A stretch of DNA of 64,000 nt from Saprospiraceae bacterium (lineage in GTDB: Bacteria > Bacteroidota > Bacteroidia > Chitinophagales > Saprospiraceae), in assembly GCA_020629315.1 (NCBI GenBank), contig JAHDDO010000002.1, forward strand, positions 93,887-157,886. Reading direction: 5' to 3'. A model generated the notes under the pieces. The model made no database searches. It was not told the origin of the DNA and worked only from the letters and a program-made list of their open reading frames with translations. Position 1 is the stretch's first letter; every line of letters begins with the position of its first letter. The translations under genes were made by a program, and so were the position numbers. This document shows positions 55,477-64,000 of the stretch, one piece after another.

Positions 55477-55484
55477 CAAATGTA
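55477..55484 (-). promoter_or_regulatory. Predicted -7 promoter element of pyrE (TACATTTG)
   Basis: An exact TAnnTTTG match on the minus strand, 32 bases before the pyrE start. It coincides with the ATG of the divergent Nudix gene, so the two transcription units share their control region. Confidence 0.55.
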
Positions 55485-56112
55485 CAAAATCTCGATAAAT
55501 AGAAGTCGCTTAGCTCTGGTAGATTCTAAGGAATTAGAAAGCGTGGTTGCTAGCTTCAATCCAGATAAGGTTTTTAGATATCCAGGTCGCCAAAAATTCC
55601 TTTTGCCCTATATAGATATGATGGAAAAGCAGTTGTCTGAGCAACGATTTATTATACATTATTCAAATCTTTCTCAACTTAAAAACGACTTTAGGTCTTT
55701 ATTTAAAACGGTAAGAGCAGCTGGCGGGACTGTCTATAATTCTAAGGAGGAATTGTTGTTCATTTTGAAGAACGGGTATTGGGATCTACCTAAAGGAAAA
55801 ATTGATCCAGGGGAAACTAAAAGGGATGCAGCAATCAGAGAAGTGTCAGAGGAAACCGGTTTGAAAAAAGTGAGGATTGATTCAAAGATTGGAAAAACAC
55901 GACATGTCTACAAGACTAAAAACGGACGCAGGGCTATAAAGTTAACACATTGGTACTTGATGCGAACGGATGAGATTGAGGTATTCCCACAAGCAGAAGA
56001 AGGGATCATAGAAGTAAAATGGTTGTCACCTGACTTATTTTTTCAAGATGACAACCATATTTATTTTTCAAATTTGAAAGCGCTGGTAGTAGATTCGCAA
56101 GAATTACTTTGA
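55480..56112 (+). CDS. Nudix hydrolase
   Basis: A 210-residue pyrophosphohydrolase with the complete Nudix box GKIDPGETKRDAAIREVSEETGL (GX5EX7REUXEEXGU; residues about 106-128). It is preceded by a domain-opening strand GGTVYNSKEELLFIL and a ~75-residue N-terminal extension starting MYKISINRS, common in Bacteroidota relatives. The substrate is unknown; nucleotide or dinucleotide clean-up is likely. I chose the ATG rather than the GTG three codons earlier. It ends convergently with the second acyl-CoA dehydrogenase, overlapping by 9 bases. Confidence 0.9.
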   Translation: MYKISINRSRLALVDSKELESVVASFNPDKVFRYPGRQKFLLPYIDMMEKQLSEQRFIIHYSNLSQLKNDFRSLFKTVRAAGGTVYNSKEELLFILKNGYWDLPKGKIDPGETKRDAAIREVSEETGLKKVRIDSKIGKTRHVYKTKNGRRAIKLTHWYLMRTDEIEVFPQAEEGIIEVKWLSPDLFFQDDNHIYFSNLKALVVDSQELL

Positions 56113-57231
56113 AAGTATATTTCTTGAAATAACCAATTTTTGTATCTCAGATGTTCCCTCTCCAATAGTGCAGAGTTTTGAATCTCTATAAAATTTTTCT
56201 ACAGGATATTCCTTAGTATATCCATATCCTCCAAATATCTGAACCGCATCCGTCGATACTTCTACAGCTGTTTCTGAAGCAAAGTATTTTGCCATAGCTG
56301 ACTCTTTGGTCATTTTCTTATTTGCCATTTTCAAATCAGCCGCTTGTCTTGTAAGCAGCTCAGATGCTTCAATTTTTGTGGCCATATCAGCTAGCTTAAA
56401 AGCTATAGCTTGGAAGCGGGCAATGGGTTTGCCAAATTGTTCTCGTTCTTGAGCATACTGAAGGGCTGCTTTATATGCGCCTTTAGCAATACCAATGGAA
56501 AGGGCGGCGATACTTATCCTTCCACCATCAAGAATTTTCATGGCCTGAATGAAACCTTCGCCCACATTGCCAAGGACATGAGATTTTGGTACCTTAACAT
56601 TGTCAAAAATCATTTCCGCAGTTTCTGAAGCTCGCATACCTAGCTTGTTCTCCTTTTTTCCACCACTAAATCCTTCCATGCCTCTTTCAATCACAAACGC
56701 AGTAATACCTCGGCTATCTAATAGATCTCCTGTTCGAGCCAGTACTACCGCTACTTCTCCTGAGATGCCGTGAGTGATCCAATTCTTTGCTCCATTGATC
56801 ACATAATGATCTCCTTTATCTTCAGCTACACACTGCATCCTAAGTGCATCACTTCCTGTATTTGCTTCAGTTAAACCCCAAGCCCCTATCCATTCGCCAC
56901 TAGCCAACTTGGGTAAGTACTTTTTCTTCTGTTCTTCATTACCAAAAGTAAGGATGTGATTTGTGCAAAGTGAATTGTGGGCCGCAACACTAAGTCCTAC
57001 AGAACCACAAACTTGAGCTATTTCGTCTATTATGGTAATATATTCGTGATAGCCAAGGCCTGAACCCCCATACTCCTCTGGCACTAATACACCTAAAAAC
57101 CCATATTGCCCCATTTCATGCATCATCTCTATAGGAAAGTGTTGTGACTCATCCCATTCCATTACATAGGGGCGGATTTTTTGTTCCGCGAATTCCCTGG
57201 CAGAAGATTTAATTAAATCCAAATCACTCAT
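56104..57231 (-). CDS. Acyl-CoA dehydrogenase (short/medium-chain type)
   Basis: A 375-residue FAD enzyme of the classic size. Motifs are WGLTEANTGSDA (flavin binding), GAKNWITHG, KLGMRASETAEMIFDNV, QIFGGYGYTKEYPVEKFYRDSK and the catalytic-glutamate region TIGEGTSEIQKLVI. The start giving MSDLDLIKSS was chosen because the family begins near there, and it overlaps the preceding gene by 8 bases. It would pass electrons to EtfAB. Chain length preference cannot be set from the sequence. Confidence 0.93.
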   Translation of the reverse strand: MSDLDLIKSSAREFAEQKIRPYVMEWDESQHFPIEMMHEMGQYGFLGVLVPEEYGGSGLGYHEYITIIDEIAQVCGSVGLSVAAHNSLCTNHILTFGNEEQKKKYLPKLASGEWIGAWGLTEANTGSDALRMQCVAEDKGDHYVINGAKNWITHGISGEVAVVLARTGDLLDSRGITAFVIERGMEGFSGGKKENKLGMRASETAEMIFDNVKVPKSHVLGNVGEGFIQAMKILDGGRISIAALSIGIAKGAYKAALQYAQEREQFGKPIARFQAIAFKLADMATKIEASELLTRQAADLKMANKKMTKESAMAKYFASETAVEVSTDAVQIFGGYGYTKEYPVEKFYRDSKLCTIGEGTSEIQKLVISRNILSK

Positions 57232-57937
57232 TCCCTCCGTTACATTCTTTAGTATATGTAAATAGTTCTTCTCCGAAGTTGGACCATTTGTAAGATTTAG
57301 CACTTCCTGTTACCCCACAGTCAGTGTATATCTTAGAAGCATTGTCCTTATAGTCTCCTTTAGATACTCGAAAAGCTTTATCGTCACCTACTTTAACAAA
57401 GTATGATTTGGCAATCCCTCCAGCAACCTTAATGCCTCCAATACTTGCAGATGCAGATTCTGCTGCAAAAGGGTCATGGAATACTTTTACGTATTGTGCA
57501 AAAGCAGGATTCAGTAATTGCATCAAAACATTACCTTCCTTCTTTTTACGCATTTGAGTAGGTGACTGGATAAAATACGCATATCCTTCTTTTATATGCT
57601 CCATATTAATGTCTTCAGACTCCCATCTTGTGGCATCATTTGCGAAGTCAGACAAAGCGACTAATTTGTCAAGACCACTTTGTGGAACATACATTTCTTT
57701 TATTTCTTCAGCCATGATGGTTTTTTTCTTTCCATCCATGGTTACCGTAATTTCAGTGATTAATCCTTTTTTTATTTTTTGAGATTTGTAATTGCACGTT
57801 ACCTCTTTGCCATCCATCATTGTGATGTACATTGGCTTTTTCTTGGAAAAGGTTTCGACAGGGTCAGCAAAGTACTGCTGTGCCTGGAGTTGTATTGCAA
57901 AAGCAATACACAAAGTTGAAATAATGATTCTTATCAT
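57224..57937 (-). CDS. Secreted protein of unknown function
   Basis: A 237-residue exported protein with a signal peptide (IRIIISTLCIAFAIQLQAQ). The mature part has strand-rich segments and a lysine-rich patch (MRKKKEGN). No family is recognised. The start chosen is the ATG after the predicted promoter; an upstream frame start lies inside that promoter. Its stop overlaps the acyl-CoA dehydrogenase start by 8 bases, so the two may be translated together, though no functional link is evident. Confidence 0.6.
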   Translation of the reverse strand: MIRIIISTLCIAFAIQLQAQQYFADPVETFSKKKPMYITMMDGKEVTCNYKSQKIKKGLITEITVTMDGKKKTIMAEEIKEMYVPQSGLDKLVALSDFANDATRWESEDINMEHIKEGYAYFIQSPTQMRKKKEGNVLMQLLNPAFAQYVKVFHDPFAAESASASIGGIKVAGGIAKSYFVKVGDDKAFRVSKGDYKDNASKIYTDCGVTGSAKSYKWSNFGEELFTYTKECNGGNE

Positions 57938-57967
57938 TTGTATTGGTTTGTAAGTGAATAGATAGTG

Positions 57968-57975
57968 CAAATATA
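57968..57975 (-). promoter_or_regulatory. Predicted -7 promoter element (TATATTTG)
   Basis: An exact TAnnTTTG match on the minus strand, 30 bases before the secreted protein's ATG, and close to the end of rarA. It predicts a start site around 57961. Confidence 0.6.
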
Positions 57976-57992
57976 TCGAAATAATAGCTATG

Positions 57993-59252
57993 CTATTTTT
58001 GCTTGCGCTCTCTTAACCATTTATTCAACTTATTTTCATTCAAGTTGTCTTGTGCTTTATATAGTTGATGGTCCTTCACTTCTTCAGGAAGATAGGTTTC
58101 ATCCACATAGTTTTGATTGAAGTCATGAGCGTATTGGTATGCGGAACCGTAGCCTAACTCTTTCATCAATTTCGTGGGTGCATTTCTGAGTTTTAATGGG
58201 ACTGATAGGTTACCTGTTTCTCTAACTAGTGCCTGTGCTGCATTTATAGCAGCATATGCAGCATTACTTTTTTCTGAAAGAGCTAAATATATAACACATT
58301 CTGCCATTGGAATTCGGCCTTCTGGCATACCAATGTGATGGACGGCTTGAAAACAATTGTTGGCTAATAACAGCGCATTAGGATTGGCTAAACCAATATC
58401 TTCGGCAGCGGCAATAATCATTCGCCGGCATATAAATAATGGGTCTTCACCTCCTTCTATCATTCTGGCCATGTAATATAAACTGGCATCAGGATCACTG
58501 CCTCTGATAGATTTGATAAAAGCAGAGATTAGATCATAATGCATCTCTCCCGCTTTATCAAACTTTATAATATTTTGTTGTATGGACTCAGTGACAAGAT
58601 GATTATCAATTTTTATAACATCCGTATCTTGACTCTGAACGATTATTTCTAAGCAGTTTAAAAGCTTTCTTATGTCCCCACCACTGAATCGTATCAGCTG
58701 CTCATATTCAACGATCTCAATGTTCTTCTTTTTCAATTGCTCATCAGTAGAAATAGCACGATCGGCTGTTTTCTTTAAATCTTCTAGGCTGTGGTGTTCC
58801 AAAACATAGACCTGAGATCTAGATAATAAGGCTGGAATCACTTCAAAAGATGGATTCTCAGTAGTGGCACCTATTAGTGTTAATGTGCCTTTTTCTACAG
58901 CTCCTAATAGCGCATCTTGTTGGGACTTAGAAAATCTATGAATCTCATCTATGAAAAGAATAGGGTTGGGGCTATTAAAGAATTTTTGTTTTTCAGCCTT
59001 TGCTATAGCTTCTCTAATATCCTTAACACCGGAATTAATGGCACTAAGCTGAAAGAATGGTCTTTTTAGTGAATTGGCAATGATTAAAGCTAGCGTAGTT
59101 TTACCTACACCTGGTGGGCCCCAAAAGATACATGAATGGATGTCTCCATTTTCGATAATCTTGCGTAAAGGCTTTTCTTTACCTAAAATATGTTCTTGAC
59201 CAATATACGCCTCCAGTGTTTGCGGACGCATTCGATCGGCTAACGGTCTCAA
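57993..59252 (-). CDS. rarA: Replication-associated recombination protein RarA (MgsA)
   Basis: A clamp-loader-like AAA+ ATPase that acts at stalled replication forks. It opens [20 protein letters not shown], then Walker [13 protein letters not shown], Walker [12 protein letters not shown], sensor [11 protein letters not shown] and arginine-finger region LSRSQVY, followed by the MgsA C-terminal tetramerisation domain ([33 protein letters not shown]). Total about 419 residues. I chose a TTG start because the upstream GTG lies in the predicted promoter. It is divergent from the AlkD-like gene. Confidence 0.94.
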   Translation of the reverse strand: MRPLADRMRPQTLEAYIGQEHILGKEKPLRKIIENGDIHSCIFWGPPGVGKTTLALIIANSLKRPFFQLSAINSGVKDIREAIAKAEKQKFFNSPNPILFIDEIHRFSKSQQDALLGAVEKGTLTLIGATTENPSFEVIPALLSRSQVYVLEHHSLEDLKKTADRAISTDEQLKKKNIEIVEYEQLIRFSGGDIRKLLNCLEIIVQSQDTDVIKIDNHLVTESIQQNIIKFDKAGEMHYDLISAFIKSIRGSDPDASLYYMARMIEGGEDPLFICRRMIIAAAEDIGLANPNALLLANNCFQAVHHIGMPEGRIPMAECVIYLALSEKSNAAYAAINAAQALVRETGNLSVPLKLRNAPTKLMKELGYGSAYQYAHDFNQNYVDETYLPEEVKDHQLYKAQDNLNENKLNKWLRERKQK

Positions 59253-59269
59253 TGTTTTAAATTTACACA

Positions 59270-59277
59270 CAAAAATA
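59270..59277 (-). promoter_or_regulatory. Predicted -7 promoter element of rarA (TATTTTTG)
   Basis: An exact TAnnTTTG match on the minus strand, 17 bases before the TTG start of rarA, implying a very short leader. It lies in the 31-base gap between rarA and the divergent AlkD-like gene. Confidence 0.55.
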
Positions 59278-59283
59278 CAGTAA

Positions 59284-59952
59284 ATGGACAGGCTTTTACA
59301 ACATGTATTTTCGAAGATGGATCAAAAGGCTAATGCAGAGAGGGCCCAAAAAATGAGTGCATATATGAAGCATAAATTTGACTTTTTTGGTATTCCTTCG
59401 CCTGTTCGAAAAGAGATATTTAAGGAGCTTTGGTTGCATGAAAAAGAAGAAGTAAAGCAGGAGTACAAAGGGTTCATAAATGCACTCTGGAAACACCAAA
59501 AGCGAGAATCACAATATGTAGCCACCGATGTCTTGCGAAAATGTGAAAAGTCCTTGCTACCCTCAGATGTACCTTGGATTGAAAATCTCATTATTACTAA
59601 ACCATGGTGGGATACAGTCGATTTTCTTTCTCCCAATTCTATTGGGTACTTATTTAAGAAGCATCCAACCATCCGAAATGAATGGATAAGCAAGTGGAGA
59701 AATAGTGACAATATTTGGTTAATACGAACAGCATTGCTATTCCAATTAAAGTATAAACATGATATGGACCAAGCTCTTATTTTTGATATGGCTATCCAGC
59801 ATAAGCATAGCAAAGAATTCTTTATAAATAAAGCTTCAGGTTGGGCTCTTCGGCAAATGGCTAAATTTGATATGGCATCAGTGAAACACTTCGTAGCATC
59901 TAATGAAGATTTACCAAATTTGACAAAACGTGAAGCGTTAAAGCATGGATAA
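59284..59952 (+). CDS. DNA alkylation repair protein (AlkD-like HEAT-repeat glycosylase)
   Basis: A 222-residue helical-repeat DNA glycosylase family member that removes bulky or cationic alkyl purines. It has FGIPSPVRKEIFKELW, the catalytic-region tryptophans and aspartate in KPWWDTVDFLSPN, and SKEFFINKASGWALRQMAKFD. Length and motifs match AlkD. It sits head-to-head with rarA, another DNA maintenance gene, with a 31-base gap. No strong promoter is visible on the plus strand within that gap. Confidence 0.88.
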   Translation: MDRLLQHVFSKMDQKANAERAQKMSAYMKHKFDFFGIPSPVRKEIFKELWLHEKEEVKQEYKGFINALWKHQKRESQYVATDVLRKCEKSLLPSDVPWIENLIITKPWWDTVDFLSPNSIGYLFKKHPTIRNEWISKWRNSDNIWLIRTALLFQLKYKHDMDQALIFDMAIQHKHSKEFFINKASGWALRQMAKFDMASVKHFVASNEDLPNLTKREALKHG

Positions 59953-59968
59953 CAAAGTTAAGGTAACA

Positions 59969-60694
59969 CTAAGGTATTGTTATGTAAATCCCGCTACAAG
60001 GTGTCGAACTAGGCCACGTTTTGTAAGTGTCATTAAAAATATCTAAAGCGTTAAATTCAATTTCTTCTGGGCTGATACTACTGTAAAGACCCTCAAAACA
60101 ATCTCCTATACTACCTACAATGCACATGTCAATTTCAAGCTCAGTGAAGTCAACATTTGTCGGATCTTCACTAAATACTATAGGTGGATTCGAAGTGCAA
60201 GGTGATTTGTCCCAAAAATCTTTTGAGGTAATAGTATAATTGAAGTCTAATTCATTTTGGGATAAATTTATATTAGTGAAAGCAACATATTCAGAACCAA
60301 AGGCTACAGTGTCGGATAATGAAAAACCAATAACGTGAGATGAAAGACCTTCTATTCTTGGAAGACAAAGAGTTGCCATTCCACTATAATTGGAATCTAG
60401 TATTAAAGTATTAATATATTTACCAACACGGCTTGGGTAAGATTCTAAAATGACGTTAATACGGTCAAAAGACTCTAATCGCTCATCTGTGCGGCAAATG
60501 TCACAATCAACACAAATATTTACGGCGACACCCGAGCAAATCTTATTTTCTTGGATGCTACAATCATCACCAGATTGAGTTTGGCTAGGAATAGGGAATT
60601 CTAATAATCCAGAAAGAAAGGTAGATTCTTTACCGCATGATATAAATTGAAAGTTCACGACCAATAGTAAAGCTACGAGTGGAAGTTGTTTCAT
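59969..60694 (-). CDS. Cysteine-rich lipoprotein of unknown function
   Basis: A 241-residue lipoprotein with lipobox FISC (Cys20). The mature part has several cysteine pairs (DDCSIQ, KICSG, NICVDCDICR, PCTS, MCIV, DCFEG, PCSG) and beta-rich character. I do not recognise a family. It lies 12 bases after the response regulator on the same strand, so it may be co-expressed with the two-component system, as an envelope sensor partner or a target. This link is positional only. Confidence 0.62.
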   Translation of the reverse strand: MKQLPLVALLLVVNFQFISCGKESTFLSGLLEFPIPSQTQSGDDCSIQENKICSGVAVNICVDCDICRTDERLESFDRINVILESYPSRVGKYINTLILDSNYSGMATLCLPRIEGLSSHVIGFSLSDTVAFGSEYVAFTNINLSQNELDFNYTITSKDFWDKSPCTSNPPIVFSEDPTNVDFTELEIDMCIVGSIGDCFEGLYSSISPEEIEFNALDIFNDTYKTWPSSTPCSGIYITIP

Positions 60695-60706
60695 AATTAT
60701 TTAGAT

Positions 60707-61396
60707 TTATAAAATTAGCTTGTAACCAATGCCCCTGATTGATTTAAAATATTTTGGTTCTTTGGGATTCTCTTCAAAATACTTTCTAAAGGCCAAGATG
60801 AAATTGTCAATAGTACGAGTATTCGGAAAAACATCGAACCCATAGACACTATTAAGGATATCTTTTCTTGAAACGACTTGATTTTTGCGCGAATGCAAAA
60901 GTCTTAAAATGGCAGCTTCCGTTTTGGTTAGTTGGATAACACCTTGGTTCGTATTTGCTTCAAATGAAGTGAAATCTATAGTATTATTACCTATGGTGAT
61001 ACTATCCTCATTGTTATTTAGGTCCAATGTCCTTCTAGCTAGAATTTTATCTATTCGAAGTAACAATTCTTCTAAATCGAAGGGCTTAGTTACATAATCT
61101 TCTGCACCCATTTTAAGACCTGCAACACGTTCTGAAGCACTGCCTTTAGCCGAGACAATGATTGTAGGGACCGAAATATTTTCCAGGTGTTTTATTTCAA
61201 GAATATCCAAGCCTGATATTTCTGGAAGCATTAGATCTAAGATCATTAAATCAAAGTGTTCCAAACGCAACTTTTGCAATGCTGTTTTTCCTGTTGGGGC
61301 ACAGACCACTTCATAGCCTTCTGCTTCCAGATTATGTTGTAGCATAATGCGGATCGAAGCTTCGTCTTCTACCAATAAAATTCTTGCTTGACTCAT
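60707..61396 (-). CDS. OmpR-family response regulator
   Basis: A 229-residue transcription factor. The receiver domain has paired acidic residues (VEDEAS), the phospho-acceptor aspartate in MILDLMLPEISG and the lysine in EDYVTKPF. The C-terminal winged helix has TKTEAAILRLLHS, SVYGFDVFPNTRTIDNFI and GIGYKL. It overlaps the histidine kinase gene by 4 bases (ATGA). Its regulon is not evident. Confidence 0.94.
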   Translation of the reverse strand: MSQARILLVEDEASIRIMLQHNLEAEGYEVVCAPTGKTALQKLRLEHFDLMILDLMLPEISGLDILEIKHLENISVPTIIVSAKGSASERVAGLKMGAEDYVTKPFDLEELLLRIDKILARRTLDLNNNEDSITIGNNTIDFTSFEANTNQGVIQLTKTEAAILRLLHSRKNQVVSRKDILNSVYGFDVFPNTRTIDNFILAFRKYFEENPKEPKYFKSIRGIGYKLIL

Positions 61397-62337
61397 TTTT
61401 TAAATCTGAGTGTAAAAATACTCCCCTTTGGGGAATTAGGCCTGTAGCTTATTTTACCATTCAAGTCTTCCATAAAACGCTGACTGATAAATAAACCTAA
61501 ACCTGTTCCTTTTGTACGCCTCGTATTTTCGTCTTCACTTCTGAAAAACTTTTGGAAAATCTCTGCTCTATCAGCTGCAGGGATACCAATACCTTGGTCT
61601 ACGAATTGGATTTCATGGAAGGAGCCTTTGGCTTCATGTCTAATAGTGCAATTAGTACTAGAACCTCGATATTTATGTGCATTCTCTATAAGATTGTCAA
61701 GAATAGAAACCAGTGCCGTGTGATCAAACGATATAAAAACATCTTCTGTGATTTGATTCAGAATTTGATAATCAGGGTGACGCCAAGAAAATTGCTCAAT
61801 TCGTTCATTTAGAGACTCTTTTAGATTTATATTTTCAAGCTGATAGTCAAATCCAGCTTCTAATTGATTTGCTGTAAGTAACTTATCAATCATTTTCTGT
61901 AATCTATCAACTTCGGTCATAGCTGCGTCATTTATTTTGTTGAGGCTATCACCTTGGTCATTTGTTTTTCGTATGGTTTGTAAAAAGAGTTTGATCGCCG
62001 TTACCGGTGTTTTTAATTCATGAGTTATTGACATTAAAAAATTTGACTTGTTCGTTTGAACCTTTAATTCGCGGCGATAACTGCGATATAGCAAATACAT
62101 ACCCGATAGAAGCGCCAAGCCAAACACAAGGCCTTCTCCAATAATCATTTGTTTTTGCCGCTTAAATTTACCTTCGTCAAATTCGACCATAATGCCAGAA
62201 GCGCGCTGAAGGTCTGTCGATAATTCAAACAATAATTCATTTTGTTGTAATAGCAGTATTGTCCACCAAACGATGGCTAATAACATATACATGGATACTA
62301 AAATGATGATCAAAGGGTATGAAGCTCTTGAATTCAT
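61393..62337 (-). CDS. Sensor histidine kinase
   Basis: A 314-residue membrane kinase. Two transmembrane segments (about 8-28 and 65-85) enclose a short periplasmic loop. There is no HAMP domain of clear length; a short linker leads to the HisKA domain with the phospho-acceptor in SITHELKTPVTAIK (near 110) and the HATPase_c domain with NLIENAHKY, VDQGIGIP and GTGLGLFIS. The small sensor loop suggests membrane-associated sensing. It is the first gene of the kinase / regulator / lipoprotein unit. Confidence 0.93.
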   Translation of the reverse strand: MNSRASYPLIIILVSMYMLLAIVWWTILLLQQNELLFELSTDLQRASGIMVEFDEGKFKRQKQMIIGEGLVFGLALLSGMYLLYRSYRRELKVQTNKSNFLMSITHELKTPVTAIKLFLQTIRKTNDQGDSLNKINDAAMTEVDRLQKMIDKLLTANQLEAGFDYQLENINLKESLNERIEQFSWRHPDYQILNQITEDVFISFDHTALVSILDNLIENAHKYRGSSTNCTIRHEAKGSFHEIQFVDQGIGIPAADRAEIFQKFFRSEDENTRRTKGTGLGLFISQRFMEDLNGKISYRPNSPKGSIFTLRFKK

Positions 62338-62411
62338 TGATGTAGCATTAACATATTATAGTTTTTAGTCATATATAATTTATTATCTTTATGGGATAAG
62401 AAAATGACGAC

Positions 62412-63536
62412 ATGAAAATAAATATATCTGAAGTAATCCTGGATGTATTGATGACGAATGAAAAAGTTAGTTTGCCAGGTATAGGATCTATCATTGTCCA
62501 ACATAAAGGCGCAGCATTTAGTCCGGGTAAGCAAACACTCGATCCACCTAGCTCATCTATCGAGTTTAGTGAGGAACAGTTTGAGGATACTGCCTTAATC
62601 GAAAAGGTCAAAGAAAAGTATAGTTTAGATGATGAAAAGGCCGGTATTATTTTAACGACCTTCTCCAATGAAATACTCAATGGTTTTTTAAACTATGACA
62701 AAGTATCCATAAAAAACATTGGAATATTAAAGCGTGGTGAAGATGGCGTTGTAGGATTTGAAACGTCTAGATTTTTAAAAGCATGGTTGTCAGATTCATT
62801 CCCAACTTTGGAAGTGGAGCATATAGAGCCAACTCAAGCTAGTACGGCAGTAGAGGAAATAGAGAATGACAAGGCAAGTACTGAATCTTCAACTGAAGAA
62901 ATAGAGCCATCCATAAAAGAAGTACCTGCTCCTTCAATGGATAAGGGTCCTGAAATCACCGAACAGAAGTTGCCAGAACGAGTAGACTATACAACAACAA
63001 AGTCAACCCTGAAACCAGCCTCTGAAATTGAACCAGTCAGCTACACGCCTCCTGTCGAAGAAAAGGATGGTATGGGTCTACTTTGGCTCTTACCGCTTTT
63101 GTTAACCTTGCTTTTAATTGGTGGTATTATTTGGGGAATTAGATGGTATAATCAAAATGCAAAAACGTCTAAGGCTACACAAGAAATGACATTGGACAGC
63201 ACAGAAAATGCCATCGCATCCGATACGATGGTTGTAAATCAAGATACTGATGTTGCCGCTGAAAATAATACATCTGCTGAAGTAGCATCAACTGATGAGA
63301 ACCCACAAGAGTGCATAATCATTATTGGTTCATATAGAAATGAGTCCAATATCAATGAAATGTTATATAAAATAAAGGATAAAGGTCTGGTTAGTTACAC
63401 AGAGAAATATGGACCTTACATTCGTGTAGGATTCACATTTGATTGTAGAAACGTAGATCTTGAAACGTATATATCACAAGTAAGAGAACAACTTGGTGAT
63501 CAGTCTTGGTATCTCGTTCCTAATGTAGCGTATTAA
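62412..63536 (+). CDS. HU-CCDC81 and SPOR domain membrane protein
   Basis: A 374-residue protein with a cytoplasmic HU-like domain (about 1-130; DVLMTNEKVSLPGIGSIIV, FLNYDKVSIKNIGIL), a long glutamate/threonine-rich linker and one membrane helix (about 219-240; LLWLLPLLLTLLLIGGIIW). An extracytoplasmic linker leads to a C-terminal SPOR domain (about 300-374). The combination is known in Bacteroidota. It may connect DNA or the cytosol to septal peptidoglycan, though function is unproven. It is divergent from the kinase. Confidence 0.88.
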   Translation: MKINISEVILDVLMTNEKVSLPGIGSIIVQHKGAAFSPGKQTLDPPSSSIEFSEEQFEDTALIEKVKEKYSLDDEKAGIILTTFSNEILNGFLNYDKVSIKNIGILKRGEDGVVGFETSRFLKAWLSDSFPTLEVEHIEPTQASTAVEEIENDKASTESSTEEIEPSIKEVPAPSMDKGPEITEQKLPERVDYTTTKSTLKPASEIEPVSYTPPVEEKDGMGLLWLLPLLLTLLLIGGIIWGIRWYNQNAKTSKATQEMTLDSTENAIASDTMVVNQDTDVAAENNTSAEVASTDENPQECIIIIGSYRNESNINEMLYKIKDKGLVSYTEKYGPYIRVGFTFDCRNVDLETYISQVREQLGDQSWYLVPNVAY

Positions 63537-64000
63537 TTACAACCTAAATCAGATCGAGAAAGTGGATCAGCATTTGGAAAACAATTACCACTTGGTAGTT
63601 CAGTAGGCTGGTATCTTTCTACATCTGGATCTTTCAAGGCATTCTTAACAAAGGCTGTTAGATGAGTTATTTCATCTTCTGTTAAACTAAGAGGTACAAA
63701 TTTTGATGAAAGTACCGATTGGTCTACGTTTGGATTTTCAGTCTGAGCCAAATTCTTATATTCAATAACCTCTCGGATACTGCGCTTGCTAGCCCCATGG
63801 AAGTAGAATGGGGTTCCTTCCATATTGTAAATGCCAGGCACTTTAAACTTGTAGTTATCAGCAGGATCTAAGGTGAATCCACCACGACCTAAATTTCTCT
63901 TATCATCAGCAAAGGCATCATAAGACGGAATTTGGTACATGTCTTTTACACCTAAAGCATGAAACTCGTAAGACCCTAGATTTTCTCTATAGTGGCATTG
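63533..64000 (-). CDS. Cytochrome c peroxidase / MauG-family protein (N-terminus outside window)
   Basis: The frame reads in from the right edge and ends at 63533. The available 155 residues include a heme-site-like QCHYRENLGSYEFHALGVKDMY, then FKVPGIYNMEGTPFYFHGASKRSIREVIEYK, a signature of di-heme cytochrome c peroxidases, and a C-terminal LTEDEITHLTAFVKNALKDPDVERY. The first half, with the first heme site, is not in the window. Its stop overlaps that of the convergent HU-SPOR gene. Confidence 0.85.
   Translation of the reverse strand, partial: QCHYRENLGSYEFHALGVKDMYQIPSYDAFADDKRNLGRGGFTLDPADNYKFKVPGIYNMEGTPFYFHGASKRSIREVIEYKNLAQTENPNVDQSVLSSKFVPLSLTEDEITHLTAFVKNALKDPDVERYQPTELPSGNCFPNADPLSRSDLGCN

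Overview
The window comes from a chromosome of the phylum Bacteroidota, most likely a Saprospiraceae-like organism. The evidence is a short primary sigma factor of the Bacteroidetes type, repeated -7 elements of the form TAnnTTTG and few Shine-Dalgarno sequences. There is also a DUF4295 gene beside rpmG, a fused SecDF, type IX secretion (T9SS) sorting domains, and a giant HYR-like cell-surface protein. Most of the window is dense housekeeping sequence. I see no prophage, transposase, CRISPR array or integrase.

Positions 1-13.1 kb: a partial gene, panB-mltG, a DUF4249 lipoprotein, dnaK with an unusual upstream region, and a TPR protein. Then come etfB-etfA-bifunctional nuclease, threonine aldolase, lepA, a DUF1573 protein and ftsY. 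The block ends in an apparent tRNA-Arg / rpmB / rpmG / DUF4295 transcription unit.

Positions 13.1-24.0 kb: the accessory region. A roughly 630-base intergenic stretch leads into a small secreted protein and then a 3207-residue cysteine-rich T9SS cargo. That cargo carries seven tandem repeats of about 87 residues, a dockerin-like module, a cohesin-like module and a C-terminal sorting domain. Two diverged copies of a structured intergenic repeat lie on either side of this locus in opposite orientations. This is the most interesting part of the window.

Positions 24.0-36.2 kb: a minus-strand cluster (START-like protein, glmM, two class-V PLP enzymes, ribD, thioredoxin-fold protein). It is followed by rpoD and a CtpA-type protease that seems to lack an AUG start, then by dnaG and a low-molecular-weight phosphatase / ArsC-like gene.

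Positions 36.2-49.9 kb: tpiA with two envelope genes, a fatty acid hydroxylase-like membrane protein, an SRPBCC protein and two small lipoproteins. Then come a large acyl-CoA dehydrogenase, a BON-LysM protein, secDF, a PorE-like OmpA lipoprotein, and a T9SS-exported alpha/beta hydrolase-like protein that lacks the usual serine nucleophile.

Positions 49.9-64.0 kb: a TonB-dependent receptor paired with that hydrolase, then pyrE / M42 peptidase / UbiA-like, a Nudix hydrolase, a second acyl-CoA dehydrogenase, and rarA opposite an AlkD-like gene. The window ends with a two-component system and its lipoprotein, an HU-SPOR protein, and a truncated cytochrome c peroxidase.

Functionally, the two acyl-CoA dehydrogenases could pass electrons to the EtfAB encoded here. 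SecDF and the PorE-like protein fit an export route for the T9SS cargos in the same window. All product names are by recognition of motifs and architecture; no database search was possible.
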